6,082 nt of DNA from Candidatus Anaerobutyricum stercoripullorum (GCA_019114885.1 DXEQ01000086.1:1-6082); one strand, 5' to 3'; positions 1 to 5,846 are shown, counted from the first letter of the stretch. The notes: generated from the letters alone by a model not told the origin. Translations and numbers: made by a program.

Positions 1-8
1 TTCTTCAG

Positions 9-24
9 AGGCCGCCCGCGGCCT
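9..24. other. GC-rich inverted repeat at the left edge
   Basis: AGGCCGC (9-15) and GCGGCCT (18-24) are perfect 7-bp arms separated by two bases, so the usable hairpin is about 5-6 bp with a small loop. If the leftward promoter at 54-82 is real, this element lies about 25-40 nt into its transcript, so it could be a 5' leader hairpin of the gene beyond the window. There is no T-run on either side, so it is not a convincing intrinsic terminator. Confidence 0.3.
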
Positions 25-53
25 GTGCAGACGCTGTCCTCTGTGTTGTCCTT

Positions 54-82
54 ATCATAACAATTACCTGCCAAAAAGGCAG
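54..82 (-). promoter_or_regulatory. Putative leftward promoter with extended -10, for a gene outside the window
   Basis: On the minus strand TGTTATGAT (54-62) is an extended -10: TATGAT at 54-59 preceded by the TG dinucleotide at 61-62. The hexamer 17 bp upstream (77-82, CTGCCT) is a poor -35. Such a promoter would be expected to need an activator, and three regulator-like direct repeats sit just upstream (89-140). Transcription would start near 47 and run leftward out of the window. The driven gene is not visible, so its identity is unknown. Confidence 0.45.
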
Positions 83-86
83 GTAA
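64..86. repeat. Perfect 9-bp inverted repeat with 5-nt loop (operator or weak terminator)
   Basis: TTACCTGCC (64-72) and GGCAGGTAA (78-86) are perfect arms around five A's. It lies about 90 bp past the stop of the last gene of the leftward operon, so it could be a weak terminator for it, but the minus-strand sequence after it (TTGTTATGA) is not a real U-run. It also covers the -35 and spacer of the putative leftward promoter, where a symmetric protein-binding site would act as an operator. The sequence does not settle which. Confidence 0.45.
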
Positions 87-88
87 CG

Positions 89-140
89 AATGTCATATAG
101 TATGAAAGAAAAATGTCATATTTCTCTGTGACAAATGTCA
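89..140 (-). promoter_or_regulatory. Three TGACATT direct repeats, candidate response-regulator binding array
   Basis: The heptamer TGACATT (minus strand) occurs at 89-95, 112-118 and 134-140, spaced 23 and 22 bp, about two helical turns, so all copies face the same side of the DNA. Matches extend beyond the core: each copy is preceded by ATRT-like bases, and the rightmost copy is almost palindromic (AAATG-TCA-CATTT, 133-145). Relative to the putative leftward start near 47 the copies are centred near -45, -68 and -90, typical activator positions. The response regulator encoded at 1481-2155 is the obvious candidate binder, but that is inference. Confidence 0.5.
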
Positions 141-173
141 CATTTTCTCTGGAAGAAAGAAAATAGAATCGTT

Positions 174-1481
174 TTATTCCCGGATAATCTCATCGATCTC
201 CCGGGTCAGGTTCAGCAGTGACATGCTGATATCTTCATCGGATATGGTCAGATCGGACAGGACATGATCCATCCGCTCTTCCGCCTCCTGATATCTGCGC
301 AGGTTCTCCGAAGGAACGGCCTTCCCGATGGTAGCGTCCAGCAGAGAAAGGTCGATATCACTGTCTCCCGGCGTGTCTTCGTTGAGGAGTTCCATCATCT
401 CCTGCGATGTGGTCACCGAGCGGAGTGCGGAAGCGCCGGAGGCGTCCTGATAGATCAGCTTCTGAATCTCTTCGTCCATGGTCAGCAGTTTTAAGAATTC
501 CCAGGCTTCCTTTTTGTGGGTGGTCCTGGCGCTGATTCCCATGAGCAATGTCTCCATGGAGGAGGTATTATCTCCCTCCGGTCCCGCCGGCATGGAGATA
601 CAGTTCCACTCGAAGTCCGAATACTTTTTGATGCGCCACGGATACGGCATGTACGTCCGGTAATCAGAGAAAGTCAGCGGCATGAACACCACATTTCCCA
701 GGTCAAAATCATTGGAGCTCACCTGCACTCCCTGGTTGGTCTCCTGCAGCTGCCGCACGAAGCTCACCGCCTCGGCAAACCGGTCGTCATCCAGCATGGA
801 GTCCGTTCCTGCCTCATCAAAGAGCGTAAGTCCGTTGGAATAGACTGCCTGCTTCCAGCTGTATCCGCAGTATCCAAACTGATTGATCTGTCCGTCCCCG
901 TCGGTGTCCTTCACCACCCGACGGCAGATGCGATAGAAGTCATCCCAGGTCCAGTCGTCCTCCGGCATGTCGATGCCTTCCTGCCGCAGCAGAGTCTTAT
1001 TGACAAACATCAATGTGGGATTGCACTCAAAAGGCAGGGCATACTGGCGTCCCTCATAGACCCCTGCCGCCAGAGCCGATTCATAAAAACAGTCCCCGGC
1101 TCCGTCCTCTCCCTGCAGCATATGGTCCAGCGGCTCCAGCACCCCGGCCGCCGCCAGTGTCTGAAAGTCCTCGTCCAGGATGATAAACACATCCGGTTCG
1201 GAACCGGTGAGGATATTTCCCGACAGCCACTCGGAATATTCCTCCGACGGAATCCCTTCCTCATAGGTGACGGTGACATCGTCGTGTTCCGTTTTATATT
1301 TCTCTATGGCCTGATCAAATATATCATAATGCATGGTTCCGGGCACCTCCCAGTTGCTGCCGTAAAAGATACCGATATGCAGCGTCTTGCTGTCCCGGTA
1401 AAACACAGTCAGCCAGAGGGCGGCAAACAATAGAAGCGCCGCGCCCAGAACGGCCAGCATCTTTTTTCCTCTTGCTCCCAT
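174..1481 (-). CDS. Membrane-anchored family 1 extracellular solute-binding protein
   Basis: This 435-residue protein belongs to the family 1 (MalE/UgpB-like) solute-binding proteins, which bind sugars or oligosaccharides outside the membrane. Visible family marks are the N-terminal strand LHIGIFYGSNW (34-44), PDVFII (96-101), the aromatic patch DDWTWDDF (175-182), and an acidic DTDGDGQIN loop (192-200) typical of clostridial members and perhaps binding calcium. Residues 9-27 form a hydrophobic segment after KK. No cysteine is near it, so there is no lipobox, and it is probably an uncleaved anchor. The start is set by GGGGAG seven bases upstream. Its ATG shares one base with the regulator's stop (TGATG), implying translational coupling. 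It is the last gene of the operon and no permease or ATPase follows before 173, so a sensory role or service to a transporter further left are both possible. The ligand cannot be named. Confidence 0.85.
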   Translation of the reverse strand: MGARGKKMLAVLGAALLLFAALWLTVFYRDSKTLHIGIFYGSNWEVPGTMHYDIFDQAIEKYKTEHDDVTVTYEEGIPSEEYSEWLSGNILTGSEPDVFIILDEDFQTLAAAGVLEPLDHMLQGEDGAGDCFYESALAAGVYEGRQYALPFECNPTLMFVNKTLLRQEGIDMPEDDWTWDDFYRICRRVVKDTDGDGQINQFGYCGYSWKQAVYSNGLTLFDEAGTDSMLDDDRFAEAVSFVRQLQETNQGVQVSSNDFDLGNVVFMPLTFSDYRTYMPYPWRIKKYSDFEWNCISMPAGPEGDNTSSMETLLMGISARTTHKKEAWEFLKLLTMDEEIQKLIYQDASGASALRSVTTSQEMMELLNEDTPGDSDIDLSLLDATIGKAVPSENLRRYQEAEERMDHVLSDLTISDEDISMSLLNLTREIDEIIRE

Positions 1482-2155
1482 CAGTCATCTCCCCACATCC
1501 GGTTGACCGCGCCCGTCTGGACAGCCCAGATGGCAAGCTGGGTCCGGTCTCTCAAATCTAACTTTGCCAATATGGAACTTAAGTAGTTGCGCACCGTGCC
1601 CTCGGACAGACACAGGTCCGACGCCACTTCCTTGTTGGAAAATCCACAGCCGATCTTCTGGATCACCTTCCACTCCGTTTTGGTCAGTTCCTTCGTCTGC
1701 GCCTCATCCACCTGAATGGCGTAATTGCTTCTGGCCATCTGATTAAAGAGTTTCACCACCTTGTCCGTGATCTCCGGATTGATCATGGCGCGTCCGCTTA
1801 TGACTGTGCGGATAGCTTCCGCCAGCTCTTTCATGGAGATTCCCTTTAAGAGATAACCGCTGGCTCCGTATTTTAACGCGCCGTACACATACTCATCATC
1901 ATCAAAAGTGGTCAAAACAATCACAAATATATCCGGGTATTTCTCCTTGACCTGTCTGGTACACTCTACTCCGTCCATGCCGGGCATGCGGATGTCCATG
2001 AGGATCACATCCGGCTTCTCCTGCGGAATCATCTCCAGCACCTGCCGGCCGTCGGCCGCCATGCCCACGACCTCCATATCGGGATTGGCTCCCAGCACAA
2101 TACCCAGGCTCTCCCGAATCAATTCCTGGTCATCGGCAATCATCACTTTTATCAT
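1481..2155 (-). CDS. NarL/LuxR-family two-component response regulator
   Basis: This is a 224-residue DNA-binding response regulator. The receiver domain (about 1-120) has the acidic pair D8/D9, the phospho-acceptor D54 in LMDIRMPGMDG, switch residue T82 and K104. The C-terminal LuxR-type helix-turn-helix (about 157-215) has NKEVASDLCLSEGTVRNYLSS as its core (174-194), close to the DesR/LiaR-type consensus. The ATG at 2153-2155 is chosen because GGGGAG lies six bases upstream (2162-2167) and the domain begins at once with IKVMIADD. The reading frame runs 14 codons further, to an ATG at 2197, but those residues fit no receiver domain. Its beginning overlaps the end of the kinase gene by 26 bp and its stop overlaps the next start. 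It is the cognate partner of the kinase by position and by the family pairing HisKA_3 with NarL. The TGACATT array at 89-140 is a candidate target. Confidence 0.93.
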   Translation of the reverse strand: MIKVMIADDQELIRESLGIVLGANPDMEVVGMAADGRQVLEMIPQEKPDVILMDIRMPGMDGVECTRQVKEKYPDIFVIVLTTFDDDEYVYGALKYGASGYLLKGISMKELAEAIRTVISGRAMINPEITDKVVKLFNQMARSNYAIQVDEAQTKELTKTEWKVIQKIGCGFSNKEVASDLCLSEGTVRNYLSSILAKLDLRDRTQLAIWAVQTGAVNRMWGDD

Positions 2156-3542
2156 CCTGCTCTCCCCTTTCCGGGCCCGCTGCGCGGTCCATAACATTTT
2201 TTCCTCCGTCCGCCGGCGCGGTCTCCGGCCGCCGCCGGATCGGAATCTTCACAATCACGGTAAACCCGAATACTCCCTCATAAAACAGGGAGCCTCCGGC
2301 CAGTTCCACCCGCTCCCGCATGTGTTTTAAGCCAAAACCTTCCTCGATATCCGCACAGCCCCGGCCGTTGTCGCTGACCATGAGGATCATCTCCCCGTTT
2401 TTCTCACTGATGCGGATCCAGATCTCCGTGGCCTTTCCGTGGCGGATGGCGTTGGTCGTGCTCTCCTGCACGATGCGGTACAACGTCTCTTCAATGTCCG
2501 GCTCAAACTCCAGTTTATCCATATAGGACGCAAAATAAATCTTCGTGTTGGTCCCCTTTGACATCTCCTCCGTCATCTGGAAGATGGCGTTTTCCAGAGA
2601 CATTCTCTCCAGCGCGTCCGGTTTCAGCTTGCGCACAGAGCGGCGCACATCGTTCAGCCCGGTTCTCGCCATATCTCCGATCGTGGCCAGCTGCTTCTTT
2701 GCCGCCTCCGGAGATACGTCCATCAACACCGAGACCGCATCCACTCCCACGGAAATCCCGGTCAGGATATGTCCCAGCGTATCGTGGATCTCCCGGGCCA
2801 GCCGGTTCCTCTCCCGGGTCTCTCCCATCTGCTCCTTCTCCTCCGCAAAGGCGTGGAGCTGTTCGTTGGCTCTCTGGAGCTGTTCGTTGAGGCTGGTGAT
2901 CCGCTCGTTCTCCTGTCGGTCCGCCAGCAGAAGAAGAATCATGTAAACAAGAAACAGCACGGTGTTGCCCAGCTCGCAGAGGGTCCGCATGCCCAGAAAG
3001 AACCGTCCCGTATTGTAATCGTAAAAGGACACCCACGTCTCAAAAGAGTTCATGGGAAAGAGCAGCGATACCAACTGGTAATTGCCCGCCAGATAACAGA
3101 GGAAGGCCAGTACCAGAATGAGCAGCCGGCTGCCGGAACGCTTCACATAAAACAGGATATCCGCAAAAACGAAAAACACAATCCCGTTATATCCCATGTC
3201 CAGCTGCCACATCAAAAGAAGTACCAGAACAATCTCCAGAAAGCTGAGTGAGGTAAACCATCCTGTCCCCTGCACATCCCCGTCCCTCTTTGCGACCATG
3301 ACCAGAGCGATGAGCACACAGCAGCCCACCACCGTCAGCATCCGAATCTGCGGCTGTTCCGGCATCACCGCCAGCTGTGAAAGAAAGCTTCTGGCATTCT
3401 GCGCAAAGGCAATCCTGTACTGGGTCAGGGTGATCGTGCCCGCCAGAAAGAGCACCATGATCAGATTGAGAATCCCCATCATCCAGAGACAGCTGTTCAG
3501 ATAAAAGTCCGACCTTTCCATATGCCGTGCCGATTTTTCCAT
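2130..3542 (-). CDS. Six-TM sensor histidine kinase, HisKA_3 type (NarL-class partner)
   Basis: This 470-residue kinase is predicted to autophosphorylate on His and pass phosphate to the NarL-type regulator encoded next. Hydrophobic segments lie near 18-40, 68-84, 97-114, 116-133, 139-162 and 187-207. Basic stretches at 85-86 and 134-139 place both termini inside. The two main outside loops are only about 25 residues (41-67 and 163-186), so no extracytoplasmic sensor domain exists. A helical linker (208-240) leads to the dimerisation helix ERNRLAREIHDTLGH, with H253 as the phospho-acceptor. The ATPase domain has an N-box (E360..N364, H368), a G1 box DNGRG (391-395) and a G2 box GFGL (402-405). 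The last 30 residues are low-complexity, charged and partly overlap the regulator gene. The start is supported by GGAG eight bases upstream; a second Met at codon 8 has no such site. The signal is unknown; the flanking binding proteins are the likely inputs. Confidence 0.92.
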   Translation of the reverse strand: MEKSARHMERSDFYLNSCLWMMGILNLIMVLFLAGTITLTQYRIAFAQNARSFLSQLAVMPEQPQIRMLTVVGCCVLIALVMVAKRDGDVQGTGWFTSLSFLEIVLVLLLMWQLDMGYNGIVFFVFADILFYVKRSGSRLLILVLAFLCYLAGNYQLVSLLFPMNSFETWVSFYDYNTGRFFLGMRTLCELGNTVLFLVYMILLLLADRQENERITSLNEQLQRANEQLHAFAEEKEQMGETRERNRLAREIHDTLGHILTGISVGVDAVSVLMDVSPEAAKKQLATIGDMARTGLNDVRRSVRKLKPDALERMSLENAIFQMTEEMSKGTNTKIYFASYMDKLEFEPDIEETLYRIVQESTTNAIRHGKATEIWIRISEKNGEMILMVSDNGRGCADIEEGFGLKHMRERVELAGGSLFYEGVFGFTVIVKIPIRRRPETAPADGGKNVMDRAAGPERGEQDDKSDDCR

Positions 3543-3575
3543 TCGTCTCTCTCCTCTCCGTGTCTGCCTTTCGTT

Positions 3576-4556
3576 TTATTCCCAGCTACTCAAATTAAAC
3601 AGCCCGATATTTTCCTGCGTGATCAGGCGCACCGGGATCACCGTCTCCTTCGGTATCTCCCGGCCATCCAGTACCTTGTACAGAAGCTCCGCCGTCTCCT
3701 CCCCGGTCTGCAGCGGCGACTGCGCCGCCGTGGCCGTCATCCGCTTCTCATAAATCATGGTCTTTGCCTCCGGCGCTCCATCCACCCCGTAGACAAGCAC
3801 ATCCGGCAGCCGTCCCGCCGCGTCCAGCGCCGCCATGGCGCCGAGGGCGCTTGGATCGTTCAGGCCCATGACCACGTCCATCTGCGCTCCGTCGACCAGC
3901 AACTGCTCCACCAGCGGCTGCGCGATCTCCAGCTGGCCCTTGCAGTCCAGCTCATCCACCACCTCATAGGGCCAGCCCGCCGCATCCAGCGTATCCTTAA
4001 ATCCCTGTATCCGGTCCACCGCCGAGCGGTTGGTCTCCTGAATCAGAAACAGGATTCGGCCGCTGTCTCTGCGCAGCATCAGGTCCTTTGCACAGAGAAC
4101 GCCCGCCTGATAATTATCGGAGATGATGCTCCCGTCCACCAGCGAACTGTCCCGCACCAGAGCATCCACCGCGATCACCAGGATTCCCGCCGCCCGGGCG
4201 TCAGCCAGCGCCGGTTCCACCTTGATCCAGTCCACTGCATTGACCAGAATGGCGTCCACCCCATCCTGCACAAAGGCTTCGATCTGCCGGTTCTGCATCT
4301 CCGAATCCAGCGCGGAATCTCTGGTGACCATCACGTCGCCCCGGCTGCGGACCACCGATTTGATCTTCTCATTCACCACGTTAAAATACGGATTGTTCAT
4401 GGTCATGTAGACGGCCCCGATCTTCTTCTGCGTCTCTCCCTGTATATTTTTATTCCGGCTGTACACCAGCAGTCCGGCGCAGGCAGCCAGCAGAATCGCC
4501 AGCACCGCCGCGGCGGCCCGGGTCAGCCTTCTTTTTCTCTTCTTCATGCTCTCCAT
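3576..4556 (-). CDS. Ribose-type (type 1) sugar-binding protein with N-terminal membrane tether
   Basis: This 326-residue protein of the Peripla_BP_4/RbsB-like family (type 1 fold, as in LacI-type effector domains) probably binds a sugar outside the membrane. Seen marks are the first strand KIGAVYMTMNNPYF (45-58), the DGVDAILVNAVD strand-loop (98-109), D147-N148 at the hinge, DRIQGF (181-186) with the usual ligand-contacting arginine, GLNDPSALGA (231-240) and VYGVDG (255-260). The N-terminus is strongly basic, then hydrophobic 14-32. LAAC at 23-26 fits a lipobox, but hydrophobic residues continue past Cys26, so lipoprotein or signal anchor are both possible; either way it stays at the membrane. 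GAGGG six bases upstream supports the start. It is first in the operon, 33 bp before the kinase, with no transporter genes, as with XylFII beside LytS in Clostridium. A co-sensor role for the kinase is therefore likely but unproven. Confidence 0.85.
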   Translation of the reverse strand: MESMKKRKRRLTRAAAAVLAILLAACAGLLVYSRNKNIQGETQKKIGAVYMTMNNPYFNVVNEKIKSVVRSRGDVMVTRDSALDSEMQNRQIEAFVQDGVDAILVNAVDWIKVEPALADARAAGILVIAVDALVRDSSLVDGSIISDNYQAGVLCAKDLMLRRDSGRILFLIQETNRSAVDRIQGFKDTLDAAGWPYEVVDELDCKGQLEIAQPLVEQLLVDGAQMDVVMGLNDPSALGAMAALDAAGRLPDVLVYGVDGAPEAKTMIYEKRMTATAAQSPLQTGEETAELLYKVLDGREIPKETVIPVRLITQENIGLFNLSSWE

Positions 4557-4735
4557 CTCGTTCCCTCATCGTTTTCTGACAATATCTACCGCCTCACGAA
4601 ATTACATCGCCGGAGCGCAAACATCGCATCCGGTGCTTATGCTATCATCATGCGGCGGCCCTGCGGCTTCGTTGCGCTGCCGCCTCCCAAAACCCCTGCC
4701 GCCTGCGGATTCGCAGGTCGCGCACCGGGCAGTTA
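4557..4735 (-). other. GC-rich structured 5' leader of the sensor operon, possibly a dispersed repeat
   Basis: About 180 bp separate the predicted leftward start (near 4734) from the first ATG, and no gene is credible here. The stretch 4595-4735 holds several short repeats: hairpin arms CCTGCG/CGCAGG (4702-4707, 4712-4717), GGCGGC/GCCGCC (4654-4659, 4679-4684), CCGGA/TCCGG (4610-4614, 4629-4633), the direct repeat CTGCCGCC (4677-4684, 4696-4703), and two ACATCGC copies (4604-4610, 4621-4627). Its composition differs sharply from the AT-rich promoter block beside it. It could be a regulatory leader or an intergenic repeat family. It matches no riboswitch class that I recognise. Confidence 0.4.
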
Positions 4736-4740
4736 CTCTC

Positions 4741-4769
4741 ATTTTATATGTTCCTGATACATTTGCCAA
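4741..4769 (-). promoter_or_regulatory. Promoter of the leftward sensor operon
   Basis: On the minus strand TTGGCA (4764-4769) and TAAAAT (4741-4746) are each one base from the sigma-A consensus and are separated by exactly 17 bp. Transcription would begin near 4734 and cover all four genes down to 174, since no other intergenic gap in that stretch exceeds 33 bp. The -35 box lies inside the left arm of the dyad at 4762-4785. Confidence 0.6.
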
Positions 4770-4785
4770 TAAAAACTATGGCAAA
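4762..4785. promoter_or_regulatory. Dyad TTTGCCA-N10-TGGCAAA, candidate operator
   Basis: Perfect 7-bp arms at 4762-4768 and 4779-4785 surround ten AT-rich bases, with half-site centres 17 bp apart. The left arm overlaps the -35 of the leftward promoter and the right arm ends 19 bp before the -35 of the rightward one. A protein bound here could repress the sensor operon or influence both promoters. The arms match no operator consensus that I recognise, and no regulator for it is evident in the window apart from the response regulator, whose presumed sites look different. Confidence 0.45.
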
Positions 4786-4804
4786 AGCCGAAAAAAATCA
4801 ATTC

Positions 4805-4833
4805 TTGACACATTTTCTGTTTTTCACTATACT
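4805..4833 (+). promoter_or_regulatory. Strong sigma-A promoter of the zinc-ribbon gene
   Basis: TTGACA (4805-4810) is a perfect -35 and TATACT (4828-4833) is one base from the -10 consensus, with a 17-bp spacer. The seven A's at 4791-4797 just upstream could act as an UP element. The start should fall near 4840, giving a leader of about 60 nt. Confidence 0.8.
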
Positions 4834-4857
4834 GTTGCAAACGCACAGGAATCTGAC

Positions 4858-4876
4858 GCGGGGATTCCCCGCTTTT
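4858..4876 (+). other. Short GC hairpin plus T4 in the 5' leader
   Basis: GCGGGG (4858-4863) and CCCCGC (4867-4872) form a perfect 6-bp stem with a 3-nt ATT loop, followed by TTTT (4873-4876). It lies about 18 nt after the predicted start and eight bases before the ribosome binding site. It could be a weak attenuator or a 5' stabilising hairpin. The T-run is short, so full termination is unlikely. Confidence 0.4.
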
Positions 4877-4883
4877 GACCAGC

Positions 4884-4890
4884 AAGGAGG
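4884..4890 (+). promoter_or_regulatory. Ribosome binding site AAGGAGG
   Basis: This is a full-strength Shine-Dalgarno sequence nine bases before the ATG at 4900. It fixes the start of the zinc-ribbon protein, whose first residues MKCPYC are already part of the metal-binding motif. Confidence 0.85.
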
Positions 4891-4899
4891 TTTTCTTTT

Positions 4900-5802
4900 A
4901 TGAAATGTCCATACTGCGGTACCCCTTACCACGAAGACGATATGATCTGTCCGTCCTGCGGGCAGCCTTTAAGCAACGCGCATTACACGCCGGTGAACAC
5001 TCACCCGGGCCGCGGCAGCAGACAGAATACGGCCGGCCCGGAGCCGGGAGACCGTCCGGCCTCCGCTCCAAAACCGAGGCGAAAGCGCCGGAAGATTCTC
5101 ATCATTCTTCTCGTCCTTCTACTGCTTGCCGGCGGCGTCGCCGGAGGATATCTGTTCTACCTGCATCAGGTCACCAGGCAGTGTCAGGATGCGGTCCGAC
5201 AGATATTTTCCATGGCAGCGTCCATGGATTTTTCTTCCGTGGACCCTGCCTATCTGCCGCCTGCGCTGCAGGAGAATCCTGACGTCCGGGCTTACGTCCG
5301 GGACTACGTGGACGACACTCTGGCCGACTACGGAATCGACACACTCCTGGAGGACGCCGGTCTGACGATCGATACCGACGAACTCTGCGACGAGATCCTG
5401 CAGTCCGCCAGCTATACGATCACCGGGACCCAGACCAGCTATAACCGCTGCACCGTCTCGGTACACACGGAAAACACGGACTTTTCCACTCTGCCGGAAG
5501 CCATCGCCGAGGAGGTGGAGAACAGCATCTCCGGTTCTTCCTTCTGGGACAGCCTGCGAGATCTCTTCTCCTCCCTCTTCTCCGGTCACCGGCACGAGGG
5601 ACAGGACGGGGATTCCTCAGAGGAGGAACCATCCGATGAGGAACTTTTCGCTTCCCTCTATGATGATTTCCGCGAGACAGCGCCAGTGACGCAGACGGAC
5701 GGCACTGTCGTCTTCGGCATCGCAGACGGAAAGTGGACGCTCCTGTCCATGGATGAAGAGCTGCTCTACAGCTATTACGGGCTGACGCCCCCGACCAAAT
5801 AA
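4900..5802 (+). CDS. Zinc-ribbon single-pass membrane protein of unknown function
   Basis: This is a 300-residue protein whose exact role I do not recognise. It starts with a zinc ribbon, C3-x2-C6 and C17-x2-C20, of the short zinc_ribbon type common at the N-terminus of Firmicute membrane proteins. Then come a Pro/Gly-rich linker (30-60), a basic stop-transfer stretch PRRKRRK (59-65), one TM helix (66-88) and an outside domain (89-300). That domain has a helical first part, a strand-rich part (about 170-190), an acidic, Ser/Glu-rich loop (234-248) and a closing TVVFGIADGKWTLLS strand pair (269-283), which recalls NTF2-like or DUF4878-type domains; this is a weak impression only. Basic residues before the helix suggest the zinc ribbon is cytoplasmic. 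It is a single-gene unit with its own strong promoter and terminator, divergent from the sensor operon, so a shared job is not implied. Confidence 0.85.
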   Translation: MKCPYCGTPYHEDDMICPSCGQPLSNAHYTPVNTHPGRGSRQNTAGPEPGDRPASAPKPRRKRRKILIILLVLLLLAGGVAGGYLFYLHQVTRQCQDAVRQIFSMAASMDFSSVDPAYLPPALQENPDVRAYVRDYVDDTLADYGIDTLLEDAGLTIDTDELCDEILQSASYTITGTQTSYNRCTVSVHTENTDFSTLPEAIAEEVENSISGSSFWDSLRDLFSSLFSGHRHEGQDGDSSEEEPSDEELFASLYDDFRETAPVTQTDGTVVFGIADGKWTLLSMDEELLYSYYGLTPPTK

Positions 5803-5846
5803 GGCGGCGGAGCCATCCTCCTTTTCGGATGGCTCCGCCGCCTTAT
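5799..5846. terminator. Long-stem terminator shared by two convergent genes
   Basis: A perfect 20-bp stem (5799-5818 with 5827-5846) and an 8-nt loop directly end the zinc-ribbon gene; its TAA stop is inside the left arm. On the plus strand it is followed by the T-rich stretch CTTTATTCCTTCTC. It lies 20 bp after the stop of the convergent HPr gene, so it probably stops transcription from both sides, although the T-run on the minus strand is only ATTT. Confidence 0.8.

Noticed and set aside
89..140. CRISPR-like spaced repeats
   Set aside because: Only three copies with a 7-base identical core and 15-16 bp gaps; this is the size of regulator sites, not of CRISPR repeats, and no cas gene is present.
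516..1433. 305-codon plus-strand open frame opposite the family 1 binding protein
   Set aside because: Shadow of a well-supported gene on the other strand; composition is His/Arg-rich and there is no start signal.
2156..2197. 14-codon N-terminal extension of the response regulator
   Set aside because: The ATG at 2155 has GGGGAG at ideal spacing and the receiver fold begins directly after it; the extension would contain that site and matches nothing in the family.
3519..3521. Alternative kinase start at the eighth codon
   Set aside because: No Shine-Dalgarno sequence precedes it, whereas GGAG lies eight bases before the ATG at 3542.
3522..4757. 411-codon plus-strand open frame opposite the kinase start and the ribose-type binding protein
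   Set aside because: It is antisense to a protein with clear family motifs, is rich in Arg/His/Pro/Gln as expected of a shadow frame in GC-rich DNA, has no ribosome binding site, and no recognisable domain.
4835..4849. Catabolite-responsive (cre) site just after the rightward start
   Set aside because: The first half (TTGCAAACG) fits the consensus but the second half fails at the required C and its neighbour, so the dyad symmetry is missing.
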